A stretch of 64,000 bases of DNA from Phorcus lineatus (lineage: Eukaryota > Mollusca > Gastropoda > Trochida > Trochidae), in NCBI GenBank assembly GCA_921293015.1, contig OV121081.1, forward strand, positions 58,483,022 to 58,547,021, in the 5' to 3' direction. Below are positions 1 through 12,100 of this stretch, piece by piece. Made by a program: the position numbers and the translations under genes. Below the pieces are notes generated by a model that made no database searches, was not told where the DNA came from, and saw only the letters and a list, made by a program, of their open reading frames with translations. Numbering within the stretch: position 1 is the stretch's first letter; each line of letters opens with the position of its first letter.

Positions 1-46
1 CCAAATTTCACCTTCGGATACAAAACTCTGACTCTATGCAGCAGAA

Positions 47-113
47 ATGTTTGCTAAGAAAGGGCCAGTGGTCCTATTCTTCATCTTCTGGGCGGGCCTA
101 TGCGTCGATGGAG
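47..113 (+). CDS. CSPG4: CSPG4 exon 1: signal peptide
   Basis: ATG at 47 has a purine at -3 and opens MFAKKGPVVLFFIFWAGLCV, a lysine pair followed by a hydrophobic core, then Asp-Gly and one extra base before a strong gtaagaa donor. That base plus CC at 20048 makes an Ala codon, so the mature protein begins near Ala23-Ser-Phe-Tyr-Gly. No other upstream sequence supplies a signal peptide to exon 2. Bases 1-46 are 5' UTR; the transcription start lies outside the window or cannot be seen. Confidence 0.88.
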
Positions 114-3100
114 GTAAGAATCCGTCTGCTAGAAATGTCAACTCTTGCATTTTCACAGAAAGCTTGAAGTTGTGAGACATAGCATATACTATCAGGTTAC
201 AGGCGCGTTTCGAAATCGTTTAAAAGAACTCTGCAGGGCTTTATTGCCTTGTTGCATTTGTAAAATATGAGGATAATTATTATGATATATAAGGAATATA
301 TGGAATTGGTAAAGCTAGGTCACTGTGCCATAGCTACATGTGATCATAATTTCATCAGGATTGAGATTTTGTTGGGATTTCTTTAAGTTCGAAACCAATT
401 CAGTTGTGTCCAAAATAGCGAATGTAGCATTTTACCAGATGCTGATGATTATCAACTTTACTGCAGTATTTACCATTTCACTTGAAAAATCGGAACAACT
501 ATAGAATTGGTTCGCCAACTAGTCATATCCTAAACATAATCCTTACGCTAAACCTAAACTTAACCCTAAACCCAAACCCAAACCCAAACCCTAACCCTAA
601 CCCTAATCCTTACCCTATTGAGTGAAAGGGAAATAATAATGAAGATGTCATATTTAAGAAAATATTGACAGGAATGGTAATTATGAAAATGGGTGGCGAA
701 CAAAAGTTAGTAAAACAGGGAGAGGATTAAAACATAGTTGGCAAAAATCATAAGACTGAAGAAGATGGTATAACTGTTATCCTTGAAATATAAATTAAGT
801 TAATATAACTGAAGATTTCCTAGTAAAATGTTGCATAGCTTAAGATAATCCAATGGTTTATTGGTTTGATAATATTCATGGATCTGATATTTTTCTCTAA
901 GGCAAGGTTTGGATGGTAAAGACATTCTCAGAATTATTTGTTGTACAATATTTTGACAACTTCAATTCTTTATACTGTTTTGAAAACAATTTGTTATATG
1001 GAGTTATGTTAGAAGTAATCTTTTTTACTTGAATTATATATTCTTGTCTCTTTAGCCTTGATGGGATTTTGTTATATCTTGCAACTAATTAAGAATGAAA
1101 CTTTTTTTTAATGTGGCTTTTATTTTTTTACTTATCATTTATTTTCCCAAATTGATTATTTTCATTTATTACCGTATTCGACTTAATAACCGCCCACTCC
1201 CCTATAAGCGCCCACCCACCACGTTTTTGACTGAACAATATGAGTCCTGATTTAGCGCCCACCTCTCAACATTGCTTACCTTGCATGCTGATTCATTGAA
1301 TGAGGTTTTTCAGTCTTGCAATAAGTCTTTTACTTCCACTAAAGTGAAGAATACAGGGTATTTCAAGACCTCCAGCCACCATCAAAATGATAAAAGTTAT
1401 AAAACCATATTTCAAAGACGTGTATCGTAAGAAACCACTTTCAAGACTAAACTTGAGGACAATCTTTATCTTTTTAATTAGCGCCCCCTTTTACCAATTT
1501 TTTAAGCGCCCCGGGCGCTTATCACGTCGAAGAAAAAGAAAAGATTAAGTTGATCTTTAAATAGGATTTTACCATTATTTATTGAAAAATAGTCCACTAG
1601 GCAAAATCTTTGACTGTTCCTGATAACATAAAAAATGAAGATTGTCTGCTTTGTGAATTTTGTTTGAAATTTATCATTTCTAAACCTTTGTTGTATAATT
1701 GACTCAATTAAAGTTTAACATTATTTATCAAAATTTACATTTGAATGATTTTTTAATTTGAAAGTTAATGTTATGTTACCTAGCAATGGCATTAATTGTT
1801 TGCTGTGTACATAAACGTCCATTAATTGACTTCAAACAGAGTTCATTCTTTTGTTTAGCCAGAGGTCATATTTGATACATTGTTACTTCATAGGGGGTCA
1901 ATTATGCATTCATTTAATGATCCAACTTCTCTTTGGCATTAATACCATGATAGTAGTATCCTTTGTTATGGATGAGTTACTAGTAAAGTTTGGAAGAGAA
2001 TGACATGATGATAAGTTAATTCATAGATACTTGATAGTCATCAATTACTTACAAGTATCTATGTTTTCAACACCAAATGAAATTCCTTTAATTGAGGGTT
2101 TTTGGAGACAAAATCTGCATAAAATTTTAAACTAAATTTCTTCATTGTAAGCGCATGTCATCATAAATACATTATAATTATTTGTGACGAAAGGCTGTTT
2201 GTTTCATTTTATAGTGGTAGCAGAAAACCAGAATTTATTTTGCTGTTTGTATTGTTCAAATTTCATGGGGAAATCTGAAATGTTTATTTTTGAGTAAGAT
2301 GAATATGACCACATATCAGCAAAATGAAAATGCTGATTACCGGTAAGTTAAAAAAATCGTTGTGGAAATCAAATGCACCTGATTAATAATTAAACAAAAG
2401 TTCAAAGTGTGGTTGAAGTGGGACAAGAAGTACTATTCCCTGTCCATTTCCCCTCATTTTCAGATTCTTCAGAAAGCAGATGGTTTACTATATGAAGAGA
2501 AAAGTCTATTCAATAAAACTCTAAATAGAATTTAGTAAACTAAATTTGAGAACACAGAGCCCGTTTTGAGTAATGCTATCTGTGAGAGATATGGGCGCTA
2601 TAAAATTTTGTATGCCAATGATGATAATGATGAATCTGTGAAGGGGGGGGGGGGGGGATATTTTGCATAAAAACAAAATATCAAGTCCTAATACAAAATC
2701 CTGAAAGTCAAATGTTAACTTTTCCATGTGGTTTAATTTACCCTTCCGTCACCCCAGAGTGTGGAGACAGGGCTAATGCCATGTCAAAGTGGTTAAACTT
2801 GATACTGGAGCGGGAATGTGCAAAACTCTTTGTTTGTAAGCTGTGACCCAGCACCCAAGATTAGTGACTCTCTCCCCTACTCCAACCCCTCAACATACAT
2901 CATTGTCTTCTTGTCATGCTTGCCGGACCGTGTTATAGGAGATGGCCATCACAATAGCAACATGGACTCAGTCTTTGATATACTGCTTGATACTTCCTTT
3001 CTGATTAACCTGATTTAAGTGAAGCGCAGTCTTTGTCATGTTATTTGTTGGATAATGATCCTCCTATTAACTTGGCAATCTCCTCTGGCTGTGATTTTAT

Positions 3101-6100
3101 CAGAAATGGAATAAAAAACTGGCCTTTTGACATGTTATGTCATTTTCTTGGTATATTTGTACTCACCTTATTTGAAAAGATCAAATGAACATATAAGTTT
3201 GATAGATATCTCGAGAAGGTTTTTTGTGTTAATGAAGTCAAATGGCTTCATGTATAGATCATAAGTGATTGTCTATCAAATTCTGGTATTGTAGTTCGAG
3301 GCAAAGTGTCACTAGGGTATAATCTTTTTTAATGCTTTGGAGAAAAACAATGTGCTTTGAAATCTTATCAAAATGTATCTATCTATATATAGATATGAAA
3401 AGCAACAATAATTGACATGGTACAGAGAGCATATTGGTTACAGCTGAAAACTGGTAATGTTTCTTCCATAGGACCAATGGTAAAAAAAGCAGTTGAAATG
3501 TATGTTATGACCTTAATATAATTTGAATGAGAGTATTGAACATTGCATTCTGTTCGAGAAATTTAGATTCTTTAGTGTAACTCAATGAATTTGATGTGTG
3601 TGATAACTATCACATAACTTCTCTGATGAACTGACATTCTTAGATGATTGACTGTCACTCAAGTGAAAGTAGGTATATCTTACTCTCTCATATCCATATA
3701 TATATTCAGCAGTTACTCAGGTCTGCAGCATGACTTTACAGAATAATTCTTTTCAATCTGTGAGGCCTCAGGTATTTATTTCAGAGAGTAAATGTTAGTC
3801 AGGGATTGGGCAGGGTAGGGGCCATGGGTCATTTTGCACACTGGATGAAAAAAAGGCCCGTTCAAATTAGAAATTTTACCATTGCGACTAAGATGAATGG
3901 CCCGTTTAAAATTCTAAAAATGAGTAAAATCCCTGGTTAGTTTCTCCTACTCATAACGTTGTAAGATGAGACACTATCTGTATTTAATGCAGACACAATA
4001 AATCCCCTGATGAATTTCGCAGCACGTAATGTAAAGCTTTTCTCACCTGATTGGAGCTGAGCTACCTTTATGAGACCCATCAGTAGAACCAAGCCCCTGT
4101 ATGTAACAGCCATTATCTTTATGGCTTGCGCTACTCAGTCAAAGTTCACATTGAACTTGCCTTAAGCTGGTACCTAGAAGAATCTTTACATCTTGTTTTG
4201 GGGCCTAACACCTTTTGTTATTGAAAGTCTTAGATTTAGTAGAATTGGTGTGAGTTAAAAGTGTTTAGCAAGTCTGTTTACTTACACTTTTAAGCTTTCT
4301 GGAGCATAACAATATTTTGAAAAACCATATGTCTTGAAACTTGCCAAGCTCAGATTTCCCCCTAGTGAAGCAAACGGCAGCTTTCCTATCCAAAGTCAAG
4401 AAACTGTCACAACTAAGCTTGATTCAACTTCATAAGTCTTTTCAGCCCCCCCAAATGCCAACCTCTTCATTTCTTCAAAAGCAGAGATACCACATTTCAC
4501 GTTTTTTGTCAGCAACAGTAGACACATCTTTCCATTGATCTCATGACCTTCCATGGTCTGGTTTTTAATCAGAATAATCTAATTAGCTGCATTTAAACAC
4601 TGTGAGGAGTATCGGCATCTGTTAGATAGTGAAGATACTACAATGTCCTCTGGCATGTTTATTGAAAACTGTCCAAACAGGTCTTCAAGAGCTTCCCATG
4701 TTGTACTGGACCTTCACAGCTTATACCTATTTCATACTTGCTGCGTTTAGGATAATTTGAACGCTGTTTGCTTCAAGTTGCTTCAGGTACCAAGAAACAT
4801 TACCTTCTTGCCGTGAATATTTTTGACATTTAGATTCAAGCTTATCTATTGGAATTTTAAGATTTTATTTACGTATTGAAACAACGATGAAGATTTAATA
4901 AACAAACTCTTTTAACATACATCATTACGTGGCTATCCAATCTTTAAATTATTATATAATTTGGGAACTTTGCTGATCAATAGACAATTTTGGAACTGCT
5001 TATAACCTTTAAACTTACGTTTGGTGAGTTTGTTGAGTTGCTGAGCTCTAACAATACAGGTAACTTGCCTACAACAGATTATTGTTACATGTTTCAAGCA
5101 TTACAGGCTGAACAATACCACACATCTGGTGGCACCTTCCTGTTGCTTTGGTGCAGAGAGTAAGGAATAATATAGGATCATGTGAGTTGAGTGCTTTCAA
5201 TTTTCAATTTAAACTGAAATGAGTCATTAAGTAACTCTCAACAAGTGGAAACGTCGATAGTTGGAAAACTTGACTAAATGACAAAATATGGCAACATTCT
5301 GAATTGTTGTAGTATTCTAAATGTAAAAGTGAATGTTTTCGAGAGCATGACTTTTTGAGATCTTATTGATCATTGATTGAAAATACAGAAATACATTTCA
5401 AAACCAAACATTTTCAACCCTCAACTAATTTGAATAAAATGAATTTTCTAAACTATAAAATTATGCACCTTAGATCGATGTAATCATTTCTAAAATTAGG
5501 TCAAAGCTTGAACAGCAGTAAATATTTGGAGTACTACACTAAGCGGTAGAAGCATCTCTCCACCAGAGAAGTCAGTTGACCTGCCAGTACTGCACCGAGA
5601 AGCCGCAGACCACTAAATAATAAATCAGTACAGGTTTCCCAGTTAGCACACTTACACCTTATTTCAACCATTTTTCTAGAGGATGTCATCAATGCAGCAA
5701 TTATAAAGGGTACACAAATGTTATAGAGTACTTTGATGTCATCATTTATCGGAGATTGGTATACTAGTATACAAAGGAAATTTATCTTTTCTCCATGAAT
5801 GGTTATCCTTTGTCTTGCTTTGTATTGGTATTGATCGTGTCCTCATAAGCTGTGCTTATGCTCTTTAAATATTACACAGCCATCCTTTAGGTTTCAACAT
5901 TGCTGTTTTGTTTGCATTTGGCAAAAGGCTTGGTCAAATTGGTTGTGTTCATTGTTTGATAATGAAAATCTATTGGTACATTATATACTACATATGGGAT
6001 GTTTAAAAAAATAATTTGTAACTAAGGTCAGTGTCTATCCTGGTGGTTCCAGAAACTTCTTCGTATCTGCCTGCTAGTTTAACATTTATTAATTATTTAA

Positions 6101-9100
6101 AACAAAAAGAGAATGTCAGTTTTCTCGTCTTTTACGACATCATAATCGTCTTGATTTTTTTCAGTTAACATCCAAAACATAGATATAACAATCTTGTTTT
6201 TGTGTGCGATGACTGTCATTTATGTGTTGAATGAATATGAGGTTGTTATTTCTGTCACTGTTTACCATAAGTAAAAGTATATATGAGATCTTATCATAGT
6301 GTTTGGGTGAAGATATCATCTGCCAGTTCATGAATATAAAGATACTTCTCACCAGATAAGAAACAGTGGAGTATTATAAGTTTGTTGTTTCCAATTTAAA
6401 TGATGTATATACATACAATTTATGCAATGTATCAACACAGGAGATTCTGTAAGTTTCCATACTGTGAAACAGAAAACATTTGTAGGAATAAATAAACAGT
6501 GAGTAATTGAAGAGGCTCTCAATAAACTAGATTTATTTTTGCATTTTCTTTAATTGTAAAATGCCTCCACTGGTATTATACATGTCTTTATGTTTGATTT
6601 TTCATTTTCATTTTTTGTGAGTAGTCTAATAGCTTTTGTGTCATATGAGTGTAGGAGAAAACAAAACATTATCAAGCTTCTTGATGAAAGGTCACATTGT
6701 TCCAGAGAACACTCCTTGTAATGTACCTCTTTAAGCTCCCTTCGAGTCTACTGTTACATTGTTAGGTTGAAAATTCCAAGGTTCTGAATGCCTTCAAACT
6801 TTGAAGTAAATCTATCCAGCACAGGGAGTTTATCTGTATTCCCAGAACAGAGGTAGGAGTTTGAAAACAAATATATTATGTAAGTTGTGTTTTAAAGATA
6901 CATTTTTATATGGTACACACCCAGAGTTAACTCTACAGTTATAAGATCCTTATTCATGGTCAAATCATTTGAAAACCACAGAAAACGTTAAAAAAAATGT
7001 CCCAATGGAATTACACAACTATGTACTAAATGAGGCCATCCTGAGCTTATTCCATACACTCACATTAATAATTTCCACAAATGGAAGGTAGAAAATGCAC
7101 AGACATTAAATTTACTTTCTGAACGTAATCCTGCAATTCTAATCTTGGAACATACCTTGAACTGATTGCTAAACAAAATTTAAATGCAGACTCATAGTCA
7201 TCTTCTGTGATGTTGATTCTACAAGGATGTCATCGTACCACCTGATGACCGTTGGACTTGTTTGATGTTGTGTTCAATGTAATGGAAGGTTGAGGAGTAA
7301 CCTTAGTAATGGATGTCATGGTGTAATAAAAGCCTTCCCATACAGTCTTTTCTATGAATTCTTGGTGGTTTCGGATTGGTTTCAAAGTATCAGCCACAAA
7401 GTAAAACATATTTGGCTTATTACCCTTTTAGCTAATGTCACTGCCATTAGTGATTTTCAAAAGCAAATTCATATTTGTAACATGAAATATTTCGGTTGCC
7501 TAACAAGCAATAGTACCAATTCATGCATGTTTTAGGGATTAGTCTTTTTAAGAATGTTAACAATTTACCAACACACCCACTATGGGATTGACAACTTAAT
7601 GAGATCTCAAGTGTAGATTTGTTAAATTTGTTAACTATCTAAATGGCTTGTAAATTCCAATTCCTTGGGTGATATTTTAGTTCAAATGTGCAAGTGTATG
7701 ACATTTATTCAAAATTTACAAGTTGTTCATCTGTTGGGGTAAGTCGACATGAAAATAATTTTTATGAATGAAACCATCAATATGGTGTATTCAAAGTAAC
7801 ACTGGCAGGGTGTGAGCAGCACACACGATGACACATGCACACACACAGTGAATGGAACATGTGTTCCTCCCTGTTCACTGCCTGCAACAGATACTATCCC
7901 AGACATAGCCAGCAGACTGGCAGACAGCAGATTGCAGTTAGGGATGGAATGCATCAACAGTGATGGGCCATTTACACCACTGTCATTCTCCAGTAATGGC
8001 AATACGCCTCTCCCCAGACTCTCCTTTGTAACACAATCTCTTGAAATTGCTTCAACGAGATAGGAATTTAAAATTTAATTGTGTACTTTGATTTGATGAC
8101 AAGACTGAGGTCATCTTTTTCTTGTGATAACAATTGGTCTTTTTCTTTTTTGTTGTTGCAAGAACCAAGAATTATTATGTAATAATCTAGTATTATACCC
8201 AAAAGTATCTTTGATTCCAATTGCAGGATATCCAAATTTGTTCATTTAGCTGGATCTATCTTAGTTAGAGAGGTTAAAGACATAGTTTGTTAAAGGGAAG
8301 TAGGAGTGGGTTTTTCTTGTTTATTCGTGGTTGTATCCCTGTGTGTGCATTAATGCAAGTAATTGACGATAATAAAAGTCCACATGAAACATTTTAGTCA
8401 AAACAATGATGAGCAAAATTTCATTGATGCACAATCAGCAATTTTCAAAAATATATGGTGTATTAATAATAAAAAAATGGAACATTGTCATACTTGAGAT
8501 TACACTATGTGAAAAACTAAAATTTGTACCATTGCAGATAGTGTATTCAAAATATGAAAATGTAAAAGTAAAATCATCTCTAATATCATTTTTCAATGAT
8601 ACAATAAACTTCCCTTTATGGCTTTAACATGACAAGAACTATCTTACCTACTTAAAACTAGAAGAGGTTTTTTTCAGTATCAACAAGTAAATTTCCTTAT
8701 CTGTTTCAAAGTGTTGATTCAGTTAAGAATATGCAAATGAATTTTTAAACAAATGTACTCAACTTGCTGAAACTTTGATCATTGTTTTCATCCAGATCCC
8801 AGTTGTGGAACATTCTGTCTTGGAGTTGTCAAGTTTCAGGGAAGGCTTCTCAGTTCATCACCTGAGTAGAGTAACAGAGTTTCAGATTTTCAAAGAGCCT
8901 TCCTAAGAGCCAATATACAATAACACAACCATATATATTGCATATGTCTTGTTGATTATGCAATGTCTTTTGAAGAAAAAGGAAAGACTCTCTTGATATT
9001 ACATCTTTGCCAGAACTAAAAGTCCATCAAAACTTGAATCTAATGTGCACGTGCAAATATCAATTTGTATATTTGTTTAACCTCTGATAACTTCATTTCG

Positions 9101-12100
9101 AGATTTGATCACTTCATGATGCTTCAATCTTTCAAATGAATTATATAAAACCTGATGAGCTACAGAGCCAATGACTCTATATTGTCATTTTCACAGGACT
9201 GGTGTCAACGGTCTCTGGTAGATGTTTTGGTAGGAATTTGAGTTGTGTTGTCAATAAAGGTCAGAGGGGAGTTTGTTCAGGGCTTGATGAATTATTTAGT
9301 TTGACATTACAAACCCAATTACATCAACCACTGCTTTTCATATCAATTCCACAATGGGCGATGTAACTTCACAGGAGTGTGAGAAAAGCCCACACACATT
9401 TACCTGTTACAGCTATGACTAGAATGAAGCCTGAAGACTTTGCCTGGATTTTACCTCTATTCTTGACTTTCTGCAGTGCAGTGATATTCAACCCACATGC
9501 AAGATGTAGGTACTCCTAAGGCTTAATGTCTAAACTTCATACAAAATATGTAAATTCAAGTATCTTTTGTCTTCGTGCCTGTGAAAACTTTGACTGGAAT
9601 GATGCTGCGAGATTTTCTGTGGATTTACCTCTTCTGCTGACTGCTATAGTGTTTGGAAATACAACCCAGATACAAGATGTAGTTACTTATAGTGTATATG
9701 TTGAGGTTATGTACAATAATATTTAAAACTTGATAAATTTTGTCTTTGGTTTGCGATATTTAAGTAGATTTTTTTTAGATAACTGGACTTGTTTATTGTA
9801 AAATGTTCACTATGTAAAAATATCATAGAATTCTATATTTTTTTAAAGTTTTTTTTTTTAACTCTTTGGTGTTTAAGTTCTACTTGAGTTTGATTAAGAA
9901 AAAATGTACTGTATATAAGGAAATATGTAATATCTAAAAAATTCAGTTCTGAGACAAACAACTGTCAATACTATGTGACCTGCAATGTTTTCTAATTCTT
10001 ATCATTGAATTTCCAAAGGTTTGTAATGATTAAGGGAACTTGATTAATTTACATGTCTTAATTTGATTTTGTTTAATTGACACTAATCTCTAACTTATCT
10101 GGAGCTTGTTTTCATATTCAGAAGCATACAGAGGTCAAGATGAGGTCAATCTGGTTCTCGTGTTACCCGTTGATGGGTGTTTTCTCACTGCCAAGGTATT
10201 ATAGTATCATTATCCTTCCTGCTACACACCCCAGACTTGTGGATGGACAGTGTTTCAATAAACAAGCTAAGGCTTTGAGGGGCTTGGTTAGAAATATCAT
10301 ACTGTACAGTGTAGTTTATGTATGTCGTTATGGTAATTGGAGTATATGAGGGTGATTAAGATTTCTATTATCTATGGCAGCTCTTCTTTGTGTAATGAAT
10401 AGTTTTTAGTATTTTATGACTAATGATCTTGTATTCACTTGAAAAAAACATTCTTGAGAAGAATATCAAATACTGTTCATAATTAGTTTCAAAATGACAT
10501 ATTTAGCCTCAGTTGAAGCTCTAAGGATTACTTAACTAATTAGCTAAGTGACTTAATATTATTAGGTTTCATTAAAGAGCAAGTTGGATACATAATCATA
10601 ATAATTAGAGTAATAATTAGAATTAAAAAAGTAGAATTTTGTAAAAATGTTATTCTATGCAATAGGTTTTTGAGGGACACTGTCATATTTTCATGCATCT
10701 ATAGTATAAATTAAAGGGGGAAATCCCTCAAGATTGGTTTCCACAAGATGAAGGTTGGTTTGTTTAATGTCTAGACACTTATGAACTCACTGCCATTCCT
10801 TTAGGTGCTGTCTACTTAGTTCTAACAAAGCAGGCCATTAGAGTCTCAAAGTTTAACCCTTCCGTTGCTGAATATTATTTTGACCAGTTTTGCCCCCGTG
10901 GCTGAATTTTCCAGCACTCGCCTCGCTACGGTAATAACGCAATTAGCCCCTGTGGCCGAATTTTCCAGCGCCGCCAGATGCGACCATTTTAACAACATAT
11001 GGCGTGTTTACATGGCGGAATACGGACGTTATCGTCGTTTTATACAAAGCTAGTCGGCGAATCCCGTGTTACAAATGGATGATACTTACTTGACACTTTG
11101 AATGAAATTTCTATCACGCCTGGAACGGTTTCTACAACTGAAGTAAACTTGTTTTCAATTCGGGCGCCATTACTCAATAAATTCCAAGAGCGCATGCGCG
11201 AAATCAAAACGAAACTAAAGATGAATTGTTCCTCTTCACATCGATATAAAAATTATTTTTATAATATGTCTGGAACGAATTTTACAAAATTTTAAAAATT
11301 GTCTTCATTTCAAACATTATAAAATCATTTAATCACTGAGTGCACACATGCAAATTATATACGGAATTGAAGCTAATTTCTTGCTCTATATTTCACGATA
11401 AATTTTATTACGATACGCCATCCTAAACGAAAGATATAAATTACGAAAACAGGGTAATGATAAATCCCGATAACGTTCTGACCCCCACAGTAATATTACT
11501 AAGCTAATAGCCCCGGGCAAACGCACGCGCTCAGCGCGTGCAGGCGGGATATCCCCGTTGAAACATACACTCACACTCAATATAAATTGTCTTTATTTCC
11601 AACTTTATAAATCATGTTATTCGCTTTGTATACATGCAAATTATATATGGAATTGAAGGCAATTTATTCTTCTTTACGAAGAAATAAATCATAACAATCT
11701 TTTGCACTGTAATTAGAAGTTATTACCAACGAAACGTGGGTATAGCTAGTAATAAAGTCTTTGATAATCGCCTTACCGCAACATATGTCGCATCGTTTCC
11801 ACACGTTTTATTTTGATGCAAATATGGGCAAATTACACATGAAAATGAAGGTATTTCTTTCTGCTTTACGATGATATGAAAATAATAAATATGTACCACT
11901 TGGTTTGGAATATATAAAGTTTGCAAAGATGGTACCCTGGGGTATTTTAGAACAGATTTTGATAATTGCGACATCACTAACCGCTCTTTTATTGTCCAAT
12001 TGTAATTTGCAAATTTTATATAGAATTGAAGACGATCCTTTCCTCTTTATTGTGATATAAAAATGTCGATAATGCGCTCTGCCGTTAAATGGATAGGAAG

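Noticed and set aside
2740..2760. ACCCTTCCGTCACC, similar to the left end of the piggyBac-like element
   Set aside because: No adjacent TTAA and no partner end nearby; the match is only about ten bases and may be chance.
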